A DNA stretch of 13,339 bases from Euryarchaeota archaeon UBA10. Lineage in GTDB: Archaea; Thermoplasmatota; Poseidoniia; Poseidoniales; Poseidoniaceae. The notes under the pieces are model-generated. The model was not told where the DNA came from, made no database searches, and worked only from the letters and a program-made list of their open reading frames with translations. A program made the position numbers and the translations under genes. Positions 1 through 6,363 of the stretch are shown here, piece after piece (the stretch's first letter is position 1; every line of letters starts with the position of its first letter). The DNA lies in assembly GCA_002498185.1 (NCBI GenBank), contig DAGO01000067.1, positions 200-13,538 on the forward strand. Direction: 5' to 3'.

Positions 1-1286
1 TCAGGATTTAGTGGAACGAACATTCCAGTCGTCGGAAACTCGGTCGTTGTTTGACAACAAGCGCAATTGAGAGTTTCGGGAGAGATGTTTCTAGTTGCAA
101 TAATACTCGGGAAGAGACTCGCAAAATCTAGTTCAATAACATCTGAATATACACCAGGTTTGCTATCCAGATACAAGCCCCCACGGTCGGTTGCTAAAAG
201 CTCCCATGCCGTTTTGGTATCCTCAGCACGGTTCTTTTTCCAGGGAACCAAGACACCATCTTCCATTGCAATCCGCATCTGTATTGCACTAATTACCGAA
301 CCGGGAGATAACCTTGAGATGTCTTGAGGAGATTGCCTTGAATGTCTACTTAGTTCAAACAACCCTAAAATCCCACCCTCTCTGACTATGAAGCTAGCAT
401 CGAGGTCAATATGCAATCGCCCATTCAAGGGGAAATAAGCATCCTTGCGGATAACCTGTCCATACGAGTGAACAACCCTTGACATCGATCTTGGTTTTAA
501 TTCGCTTTCAGCCCTACTTAAATTCAAATCAAAACTAACACGTTTGGCCAACTTATCTAAGGCAGCAAAATGTAACGCATCTCCGCCCTTTGTGATAATT
601 ACGTCTGGATTTAATCGATTGATACTGTCTTGGAATTCTGCTAAGAACTCCTTGCCGCAATGTTTCCTGCGTACTACAGAATCAAGCCTTTTTCCGGGAA
701 GAAAACCATCCCAAAGTAGGATTTCAATTTGCTTTAGATATGATTTGAGAGTGTCAAATCCATTGTTGGAATGGTATTCAAATTTTAATTCAATAACTTT
801 CATTTTAGGCCAAGTATCATTTTCACCCAATAGTGAAAATGAATCACCATCCCATTCTACGAACTGAAATGGAGAGATGCCAAATTCGATGAAAAAACGT
901 TGTGCTAAATGAGCATCTACTGAGAACAGAGAATACCTGTGATGCTCGCCACGAGCCTCGATGTGTTGCGATATTTTTCTGATTTTGCGGCTGTCCAAGA
1001 TATCGATTTCTAGCACATTATGCATCTCAAATTCATCCAGCGATAACCGCTTTTTCACCATCCTAGTTGCGCCAATAGAGAATGTTTCACTTATTTCTGG
1101 TAACTTTAACCATTGAGGCAGATTGATCATCAATTGATTTTCCGCATGAACGTGTATACAAGCACACCAAGGTACACAGATTCTCTCGACATTCCCATTT
1201 ATGTCGCTAATCCATACATCCATGTGGCGCCCACTAACACTTAGTTGGGCATCTATTATCCAGCCCCGCAAAGAATCACTTCTCAC
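1..1286 (-). CDS. polB2: B-family DNA polymerase, PolB2 (Dpo2) class, 3' end cut by window edge
   Basis: One minus-strand frame stays open for 428 codons and runs off the left edge, so the palm motif C, thumb and C-terminus are missing. Motif A is clear at residues 387-396 (D387, then SLFPSII), followed by the NISPET segment and a CxCC cluster (408-411). This and the SYGQV (274-278), AIQMR and DRGGL blocks match my recollection of haloarchaeal PolB2. The proofreading sites are degraded: the ExoI DxE position reads K168-F-E170, ExoII reads KGGDALH (233-239) without the Asn and Asp ligands, and no ExoIII YxxxD is visible. The family copies or bypasses DNA, probably in repair or lesion tolerance rather than bulk replication. 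The chosen GTG start (1284-1286) overlaps the end of the upstream small gene by 11 bases; TTG at 1269-1271 is an alternative. B-family assignment is firm; the PolB2 subclass is likely. Confidence 0.88.
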   Translation of the reverse strand, partial: MRSDSLRGWIIDAQLSVSGRHMDVWISDINGNVERICVPWCACIHVHAENQLMINLPQWLKLPEISETFSIGATRMVKKRLSLDEFEMHNVLEIDILDSRKIRKISQHIEARGEHHRYSLFSVDAHLAQRFFIEFGISPFQFVEWDGDSFSLLGENDTWPKMKVIELKFEYHSNNGFDTLKSYLKQIEILLWDGFLPGKRLDSVVRRKHCGKEFLAEFQDSINRLNPDVIITKGGDALHFAALDKLAKRVSFDLNLSRAESELKPRSMSRVVHSYGQVIRKDAYFPLNGRLHIDLDASFIVREGGILGLFELSRHSRQSPQDISRLSPGSVISAIQMRIAMEDGVLVPWKKNRAEDTKTAWELLATDRGGLYLDSKPGVYSDVIELDFASLFPSIIATRNISPETLNCACCQTTTEFPTTGMFVPLNP

Positions 1287-1536
1287 TCTGCAATTCTTTG
1301 ATTGTATTTTCCAATTCAGCGATTTTTTTGTAAGATTCCAAAATCATCGAAATTAGCATTGGCTTCCATACATCGATTGATGGAAGCATTCCCCCAGCAG
1401 CTCTACGATTACGCACTCCATTCATTAATTCGTCCAAGGCCTTGCGGTCTGATGAATTCAAAGCCCTTCGAAATGCATTAAGTGCGCTTAATTCACTCTC
1501 AACCCTGTTTCTCCATGTTGGCACTGTTCTACCCAT
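1276..1536 (-). CDS. small coiled-coil protein preceding PolB2, likely polymerase partner
   Basis: An 86-residue charged protein beginning MGRTVPTWR. It has a helical, Arg-rich middle (R23, R24, R31, R42, R44, R45) and a C-terminal heptad-like segment (about 64-86, with I72, L75, I79, L82) that looks like a short coiled coil. It has no cysteines or membrane segments. It lies directly upstream of polB2, whose start overlaps this gene's end, so the two are almost certainly co-translated. I recall a similar MGRTxPT-type small protein next to polB2 in haloarchaea, which supports a conserved functional link; its biochemical role is unknown. The frame can be extended to a TTG at 1551, but ATG 1536 matches the expected conserved N-terminus and leaves a weak TATA-like AAAGATAC about 30 bases upstream. 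Confidence 0.8.
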   Translation of the reverse strand: MGRTVPTWRNRVESELSALNAFRRALNSSDRKALDELMNGVRNRRAAGGMLPSIDVWKPMLISMILESYKKIAELENTIKELQSEK

Positions 1537-1588
1537 TAATCGAAATGTCAAAAATCAGCCGAGTATCTTTCGCAAGAGACAGGATTGC

Positions 1589-1614
1589 TGAAAGTGAAAT
1601 TGAAACCACTTTCA
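1589..1614. promoter_or_regulatory. 8-bp inverted repeat upstream of the polB2 operon
   Basis: TGAAAGTG (1589-1596) and CACTTTCA (1607-1614) form a perfect 8-base inverted repeat with a 10-base AT-rich spacer. It sits 53-78 bases upstream of the ATG of the small polB2-operon gene and 44-69 bases upstream of the divergent 51-codon ORF. The position suits an operator for a dimeric regulator of one or both sides. There is no following T-run, so a terminator is less likely. Chance occurrence cannot be excluded. Confidence 0.35.
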
Positions 1615-1628
1615 CAAGAATACGAAGG

Positions 1629-1637
1629 TTTGATAAT
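1629..1637 (+). promoter_or_regulatory. TATA-like box before the 51-codon ORF
   Basis: TTTGATAAT is centred 25 bases before the ATG at 1658, the spacing expected for a leaderless archaeal transcript. It closely resembles the TTTGATATA in front of the tRNA-Leu gene in this window. A second AT-rich block, TAAATATAA at 1648-1656, is too close to the ATG to drive the full ORF. Confidence 0.35.
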
Positions 1638-1657
1638 CTTCTATGCCTAAATATAAC

Positions 1658-1813
1658 ATGAGAATAATGGTAATGACAGCCCCACTTATTCATGAATTAC
1701 TGAGGAAGAAAAGATGCGCTAAAGGCGTTTGCCGCCCAAAAAGAACAAGTTACCTGTGGGCTAAGATGGTTAGATCTGAAGAAGAGGACAAAACTCCTGT
1801 AATCGAAGGATGA
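1658..1813 (+). CDS. small hypothetical protein, 51 residues
   Basis: ATG to TGA gives a 51-residue hydrophilic product with a basic centre (RKKR near 16-19, C20 and C25 five residues apart, KR near 28-29) and an acidic stretch EEED near the C-terminus. It fills most of the otherwise empty space between the polB2 operon and the zinc-ribbon membrane protein and ends six bases before that convergent gene's stop. A TATA-like box lies 25 bases before the ATG. Inner ATGs at codons 4 and 6 are alternative starts. I do not recognise a family. The two cysteines are too few for a full zinc site alone. It may be a genuine short gene or a chance frame. Confidence 0.4.
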   Translation: MRIMVMTAPLIHELLRKKRCAKGVCRPKRTSYLWAKMVRSEEEDKTPVIEG

Positions 1814-1818
1814 ACGAA

Positions 1819-2499
1819 TCACTCTTCAGCTAACTCTTGATTCATGAGGACGAATTGGCCTCCTAACACGAGTAGCAGAAATATGCCGAACAAACTAGGC
1901 CTCGGGAATGCCAATTCCACTCCAAAGGCAATTAGTAAACCGATTTCCATTACTACAACTCCAGCGATAGAGCACACTAGAGCAATCAATGAGGTGTGCC
2001 ACCGGTATTGGTAAGATCGATATGCCATTTGCATACTAACTTCGAGTTTTCCGGCGTCGGACATGTGGTGCACATATCTGAACACCAGATGAGTAATCTG
2101 TGAAGCAATTGCAACAATTGCAAGAAGCATGAAAATTATTCCGAAGATTGCCAAAACAGAATCTCCACCATCGCCAAAGAAGTTGAACCAACCAGTACTT
2201 GCACTGAATCCAAACATAGACGCTTTCATCCCGAATGGACTAGCATCCAAGAATCCGCCAACAGTTAACCAACCCGAGAACATTCCAATGATCAACATCA
2301 ATCCGCCAGCGCCATGAAGTGCATGTGAGCCTGCTTTGACACCGCTCATTGGCTGAGAAGCAGAATCAGACCTTACCTTAGATTTCGGCGCTTCGCCCCA
2401 CTCGAATTCTCCGTCACAATACGGACATGAAAACTCTCCATAGGCATCATCGTCTAACTCAATTTCCTCTTCACAATGAGGGCAGAGAATCTCAACCAT
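1819..2499 (-). CDS. zinc-ribbon membrane protein, unknown function
   Basis: A 226-residue protein with an N-terminal zinc ribbon, CPHC (C6, C9) and CPYC (C25, C28), embedded in an acidic segment. A polar linker (about 36-58) leads to four predicted membrane helices near 60-82, 114-138, 168-196 and 202-219. A glycine- and aromatic-rich loop (about 83-113) joins the first two helices. The architecture, a cytoplasmic zinc ribbon on a small polytopic membrane domain, is common among uncharacterised archaeal membrane proteins and gives no specific function. The ATG start is supported by a TATA-like AAAATATTC 31 bases upstream. It is downstream of, and codirectional with, the M28 peptidase gene but has its own promoter signal. 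Confidence 0.8.
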   Translation of the reverse strand: MVEILCPHCEEEIELDDDAYGEFSCPYCDGEFEWGEAPKSKVRSDSASQPMSGVKAGSHALHGAGGLMLIIGMFSGWLTVGGFLDASPFGMKASMFGFSASTGWFNFFGDGGDSVLAIFGIIFMLLAIVAIASQITHLVFRYVHHMSDAGKLEVSMQMAYRSYQYRWHTSLIALVCSIAGVVVMEIGLLIAFGVELAFPRPSLFGIFLLLVLGGQFVLMNQELAEE

Positions 2500-2525
2500 G
2501 CAGAAACCTACAGTGGGGATGTAAA

Positions 2526-2534
2526 GAATATTTT
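2526..2534 (-). promoter_or_regulatory. TATA-like box of the zinc-ribbon membrane protein gene
   Basis: On the minus strand AAAATATTC is preceded by GG and centred about 31 bases before the ATG at 2499. It falls in the 53-base gap after the peptidase stop codon, so the membrane-protein gene probably has its own short-leader transcript. Confidence 0.45.
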
Positions 2535-2552
2535 CCCGGCATAGGAATTATT

Positions 2553-4145
2553 TCAAAGCTCATTAGGAACTGGAGTTTGGTCCATGTGAAGGAATGCATA
2601 TACAGCCCACCAAGTTACAATATCCCATGAATGGACAAGATTGTTGATTCCAGTTGAATCGTCTGTTCCCATATAATCGATCATAGTCTCCATTGTATCA
2701 CATTCACGATGATAGCAAGGATATCCATCTACTAGGCCGTTCCATCCTAAGGTAGCAACTCCGATGTTTTGGAACGAATCGTGGTCACTTCGAGCGGTTG
2801 GCGATTCGTAAATTGCCACCGTATCTTCATAGATATCCCCCCATAGTGGGCTTTCTCCATCTTCGAGCCATGCCTCTCTTCCACGCTCGATTTCATAACC
2901 AAGATTTAGGGCATCAGCACCAATCCATTCTGCTAGATAATACATGCCAGGTTGGTCTATGACATCTCCAGTTCCATCTGGCCCCAAATAAACCGATAAG
3001 GCGTAATCGCCAGGGTAATTGACTCCAGCCATGTCTAAATTGAGATAGTTGCTTACTGTAACTCCGTCAGGCAAATCGTTTGCAAATGAGCGTGAACCCC
3101 ACAACCCCTCCTCTTCAGAAGACCACAAACAGAAAACCATTGTTCTCCTTGCATCGAATTCAGCAAGGACCTTTGCAGTGCTCAAAACCATACTTGATCC
3201 AGCTGCATTGTCGTATGCGCCATGTCTGGTTCCGTAACCTGGAATACCTTGCTCAGCACCGGGCGTGTAAGCAATAGGAGGAGCGATGTCAAAGTGCGCT
3301 CCAAAAATTAACCACTCATCAGGGTACACTGAACCATCTTTGTATCCACAAATATTGACTGCCCAAGCAGTATTCCATTGGAATCTATGTACTTCTACTC
3401 GGTCTAATCCATACCCTTGCATTACTCCTTCAAAGTAGGTTATTGCGTGCTCATAAGATGGGTTTGCATTTCCAATCCATCGGTCTAGATATCCTACAGC
3501 ACCATCCGGTCCACAAGTTGCACAAGGAGTATCATCTGCAATGAAATCAACCCATTCGTATACGTCTCGGCCATTTACCCAGCCGGCGCTAGCTCCAACT
3601 CCATCGGCTTCTGTTAAATCGGTTCTCTGGTCACGAATTGTCTCAAGCGATTTGACGATAACATCTCCTCCGCTTTCGTTGGCAGGAACAATCCACTTCC
3701 ATTCTCCGCCGGCATCTTCGTTTTCGGTCGCCATAATTGCTGCCGAACCTTCAGTTCGACCATCAGCCCAGGCCGCCCACGAAACATCAGGTGCACGGAT
3801 TGGCCAATTTTCTCGCCCATAGTCTCCAATTAGGAATATGATATCCGAATTTCTTGGCGGGAATAAGACATTCATCGATACAGATTCTCCATCTTTGAGG
3901 TCAAAGACTGTTCCGTTTTGAGCCCTCATCGAACCTGGGTCTTGAACAAAATAAGGGACAAAAACGCTCATTGCAGTCTCAGCTTTCAATGTAACAACGG
4001 ACCATTCTCCGCCAGGAAGAACAGATGGTGACACTTTCAAACTATCATCTGAAATTTCCTTTGGAGGATTATCTTCTCCGAAGCATCCGGATAGAGATGC
4101 AAGGCACATCACGGTGACCATCATCAGGGCGCGTGCAACATCCAT
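2553..4145 (-). CDS. secreted M28-family zinc metallopeptidase, lipoprotein
   Basis: A 530-residue protein. A hydrophobic signal segment (residues 5-18) ends in the lipobox LSGC with C21, predicting a lipid-anchored protein on the outside of the membrane. Residues about 40-110 look like a beta-rich accessory domain. The M28 peptidase fold follows, with the expected di-zinc ligands: H284 in GAHFD, D312 in AYDNAAG, E344/E345 (catalytic/ligand) in SSEEEGLWGS, D371 in LNLDMAG, and H479 in YHRECDT. A conserved SDHDSF stands at 453-458. Such enzymes remove amino acids or short segments from peptides. The frame extends upstream to 4244, but ATG 4145 is preferred: it places the signal peptide at the N-terminus, has GGAG five bases upstream, and avoids overlap with the promoter of the divergent gene. 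It probably supplies peptide-derived amino acids; the exact substrate is unknown. Confidence 0.9.
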   Translation of the reverse strand: MDVARALMMVTVMCLASLSGCFGEDNPPKEISDDSLKVSPSVLPGGEWSVVTLKAETAMSVFVPYFVQDPGSMRAQNGTVFDLKDGESVSMNVLFPPRNSDIIFLIGDYGRENWPIRAPDVSWAAWADGRTEGSAAIMATENEDAGGEWKWIVPANESGGDVIVKSLETIRDQRTDLTEADGVGASAGWVNGRDVYEWVDFIADDTPCATCGPDGAVGYLDRWIGNANPSYEHAITYFEGVMQGYGLDRVEVHRFQWNTAWAVNICGYKDGSVYPDEWLIFGAHFDIAPPIAYTPGAEQGIPGYGTRHGAYDNAAGSSMVLSTAKVLAEFDARRTMVFCLWSSEEEGLWGSRSFANDLPDGVTVSNYLNLDMAGVNYPGDYALSVYLGPDGTGDVIDQPGMYYLAEWIGADALNLGYEIERGREAWLEDGESPLWGDIYEDTVAIYESPTARSDHDSFQNIGVATLGWNGLVDGYPCYHRECDTMETMIDYMGTDDSTGINNLVHSWDIVTWWAVYAFLHMDQTPVPNEL

Positions 4146-4150
4146 ATTGT

Positions 4151-4154
4151 CTCC
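4151..4154 (-). promoter_or_regulatory. Shine-Dalgarno GGAG of the M28 peptidase gene
   Basis: GGAG stands five bases before ATG 4145 on the minus strand. It favours this start over the upstream in-frame ATG at 4244, which would put about 33 residues ahead of the signal peptide. A TATA-like CATATCATT (4174-4182) lies about 33 bases before the same ATG. Confidence 0.45.
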
Positions 4155-4235
4155 GATAGCATCCCTATTGTTGAATGATATGGTTAGAATCTCATTTCCG
4201 GTGTGTGGAATACACTTTCCGCTAACAGGATAAGG

Positions 4236-4244
4236 GTTATACAC
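4236..4244 (+). promoter_or_regulatory. TATA-like box of the DDAH-like gene
   Basis: GTTATACAC is centred 27 bases before ATG 4267, the ideal spacing for a leaderless archaeal promoter. No Shine-Dalgarno sequence is seen between it and the start. Confidence 0.5.
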
Positions 4245-4266
4245 AGACCATTGGCCCGATTAATCG

Positions 4267-5076
4267 ATGGCGACCGTTCGGTTGGACCAAAAATCTCGGG
4301 CGCTGGTCAGGGCAATTCCAGACTCATATCCCGAAGCATTGGCCAAATTTTTCGGATCAGGTCCAACAGATATTGAACTTGCTAAGGTACACCATACTGC
4401 TTATGTTGAGGCTCTTTCTTCGAACGGAGTAGAGGTAACTGTATTGGATGCAGACCACGCTCACCCTGACTGTATTTTCGTTGAGGACCAAGCAGTGGTT
4501 ATCGATGGGCACGTCCTTCTTCCAGTTCCGGGTCACGAATCTAGAAGAGGAGAGCAACCACCGATTGCGGACTTCCTTTCTGATAAATTACAAGGACATC
4601 AAATTTGCAAGATGGAACCTCCGGCAATGATGGATGGCGGAGACATCCTGCGTTTGGGGGACCTATTCTTTGTAGGGCGCTCTACAAGAACAAATGATGC
4701 TGGAATTGAGGAACTTAGAGACTTACTAGATCATTTAGGACACGAACTAAGAGTGGTAGACATCCCTTCCCACGCACTACATTTGACAAGTGTATCCTCT
4801 ACGCCTTCCGACCAAATCATTCTGGTTCCCGAAGGCTACCTTGCGCCAGAATCATTTGGTGAGATGCCAGAGGGATGTGAAGTAATTATGATGCCAGAAG
4901 AGGAAGTTTACGGATGTAACACAATCGGCCTTCCAGACAACAAGGTGATCATAGCAGATGGATATCCAACAGTCAAGAAGACACTTGAGGAGAGAGGATT
5001 TGAGTGCATAGTCTTGGATATGGGGCAGATTAGAGCTGCAGATGGCTCCTTGACTTGCTGTTCAATTTTCTATTGA
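4267..5076 (+). CDS. dimethylarginine dimethylaminohydrolase-like enzyme
   Basis: A 269-residue protein of the guanidino-group-modifying (pentein) superfamily, most like DDAH, which cleaves N-omega-methylated arginine to citrulline and a methylamine. The nucleophile is C264 in GSLTCCS at the C-terminus. The catalytic His is H172 in LHLTS. The acidic pair E73-D74 lies in CIFVED. R141 in STRTN and R93/R94 match the arginines that bind substrate carboxylate in bacterial DDAH, and GGD is at 124-126. Spacing and length agree with the bacterial enzymes (about 254 residues). The start is supported by a TATA-like box 27 bases upstream. Methylated arginine would come from degraded proteins, which fits the peptidase genes on either side. 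Related arginine deiminases or amidinotransferases remain possible, but those are usually longer. Confidence 0.85.
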   Translation: MATVRLDQKSRALVRAIPDSYPEALAKFFGSGPTDIELAKVHHTAYVEALSSNGVEVTVLDADHAHPDCIFVEDQAVVIDGHVLLPVPGHESRRGEQPPIADFLSDKLQGHQICKMEPPAMMDGGDILRLGDLFFVGRSTRTNDAGIEELRDLLDHLGHELRVVDIPSHALHLTSVSSTPSDQIILVPEGYLAPESFGEMPEGCEVIMMPEEEVYGCNTIGLPDNKVIIADGYPTVKKTLEERGFECIVLDMGQIRAADGSLTCCSIFY

Positions 5077-5090
5077 TTCACACCAAGCGT

Positions 5091-5099
5091 TTTGATATA
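5091..5099 (+). promoter_or_regulatory. TATA-like box of tRNA-Leu
   Basis: TTTGATATA is centred 29 bases before the first base of the mature tRNA, consistent with an archaeal TATA box driving the tRNA alone. Confidence 0.55.
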
Positions 5100-5123
5100 C
5101 ACGCGTTAGGTGGCGAAGTTGCT

Positions 5124-5210
5124 GCAGGGGTTGCCAAGCTTGGTCAACGGCGCTGGGATGAGGTCCCAGTCTCTATGAGTTCGCAGGTTCAAATCCTGCC
5201 CTCTGCACCA
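5124..5210 (+). tRNA. tRNA-Leu (anticodon GAG), CCA encoded
   Basis: The acceptor stem GCAGGGG (5124-5130) pairs with CCTCTGC (5200-5206), with one G-T pair. The discriminator is A5207, followed by genomic CCA (5208-5210). The D-stem is GCC/GGC. The anticodon stem CTGGG/CCCAG (5153-5157 and 5165-5169) encloses loop ATGAGGT, giving anticodon GAG at 5160-5162, which reads CUC/CUU leucine codons. The long variable arm TCTC-TAT-GAG is the class II form expected of tRNA-Leu. The T-arm is GCAGG-TTCAAAT-CCTGC. There is no intron at the canonical 37/38 position. Confidence 0.97.
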
Positions 5211-5248
5211 CTCTTGCAAACATTACATGTCCAAACCTGACCCTTAGG

Positions 5249-6358
5249 TTAGTTTCGAAGGTCGCGCCTTGCTGTGTTGAAAACTGCACGTCCACGCGAC
5301 GTAATCTTGTGCTGCCAAACAACATCCTTTGGATTGAATGCCCTGAGCATTTGCTCCCTACTCCAATGTCTTCGAGCGTCCATTTCATTCATGTGTAAAC
5401 CCCATTGAGTCCAGCGATTTTCCGCTCGCGAGGCTTGTAGAACTATAACAGGCTTGAATGTACCAAATTCTTGGGTGATAGAGGTCCACTCAATGTCGCT
5501 GTATCTGTCTTCAAGACCTTGGTGAAGGTCTCCTACAATTTCATAACCAACTCCAGCATTACGATCGAGAGTCTCAACATGTCCGGGGAATAATGCGTCT
5601 AGGTGGGAGAAATCTTCAGGACCCATGCCTGTTGAAATTAGTAACGTGTCATGGCCACTAGGGCCCAGTCCAGTGTGGTGGTCAATAGCCCATATTCGAT
5701 TGACAGACTCGAGTTTATTGTCTAACCATTTGAGTAGTAACTCGGGCCCGGGTTGTAGGCAATCTCCACCGTACTGGATTGCCTTTGGATATTCGTACTG
5801 TCCTTCCGCAACACATTGTTTTAGATTATTGAACCCGTATTTCCGAATCAGATTGAGCGCTTTTAATTTGAACCATCTTTCTTTTTGTGGAGGGGGCGAT
5901 TCGGGATTTATGAATTCACGAATTGTCTCATATCCTACAGGAACCCCCTCGTATTTTTGGTCCCTTTTCAGGAAATTTCGATTCAGGTCTACGTTGTTTT
6001 CATTGAATCTTCTCCACCAAGCCATGCCGTAAGGATTGATTGCGTGTACGAAAATAATTGCATGGTCTTTGAAAGAATCTTCTCTACACAAATCATCCAT
6101 TACTGCCAATTGGATTGCGCTTCCGGGGTATCCCTCCACTCCGTGAACTCCGCTACTTGAAAGCAAAACCTTGCCAGATTGAAGCGATCCAACTATTGCA
6201 ACATCGATGCAAAGCGGCTCGCCATCGGGCCCGGTCATTCCAATTTCTAACCTTTCATTTTCCACCTTGTGACCAGCTTCACGCAATTCATCGCAAGCGA
6301 TTAGGAATCTACCGGCGGCTTCAGCGTACGAATTAGCAAACCAAAACCCCCCTTCCAT
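5249..6358 (-). CDS. M14-type zinc carboxypeptidase-like protein (DUF2817 family)
   Basis: A 369-residue protein with the metallocarboxypeptidase pattern: zinc ligands H72 and E75 in GVHGVEGYPGS, a carboxylate-binding NRNF (126-129, R127), a third ligand in DHHTG (H227 or H228), and a probable catalytic E297 in TQEFGT. This combination, with the INPYGMAWWRRFNENN segment around 107-122, is typical of the DUF2817 branch of family M14. No signal peptide or membrane helix is evident, so it is probably cytoplasmic and trims peptides or amidated compounds. Family substrates are largely unknown. The ATG at 6358 is five bases from the divergent Rieske ORF if that uses its first ATG. No strong TATA box is seen upstream. 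Confidence 0.85.
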   Translation of the reverse strand: MEGGFWFANSYAEAAGRFLIACDELREAGHKVENERLEIGMTGPDGEPLCIDVAIVGSLQSGKVLLSSSGVHGVEGYPGSAIQLAVMDDLCREDSFKDHAIIFVHAINPYGMAWWRRFNENNVDLNRNFLKRDQKYEGVPVGYETIREFINPESPPPQKERWFKLKALNLIRKYGFNNLKQCVAEGQYEYPKAIQYGGDCLQPGPELLLKWLDNKLESVNRIWAIDHHTGLGPSGHDTLLISTGMGPEDFSHLDALFPGHVETLDRNAGVGYEIVGDLHQGLEDRYSDIEWTSITQEFGTFKPVIVLQASRAENRWTQWGLHMNEMDARRHWSREQMLRAFNPKDVVWQHKITSRGRAVFNTARRDLRN

Positions 6359-6363
6359 AGTTT

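Noticed and set aside
67..867. Two plus-strand ORFs (67-327 and 544-867)
   Set aside because: They lie opposite the continuous PolB2 reading frame, have no family resemblance and are shadows of it.
1589..1614. Inverted repeat as a transcription terminator
   Set aside because: It has no T-run on either strand and lies between divergent genes, where no terminator is needed.
4146..4244. N-terminal extension of the M28 peptidase to ATG 4244
   Set aside because: It would bury the signal peptide 33 residues in and overlap the TATA box of the divergent gene; ATG 4145 has a GGAG site and a proper lipoprotein N-terminus.
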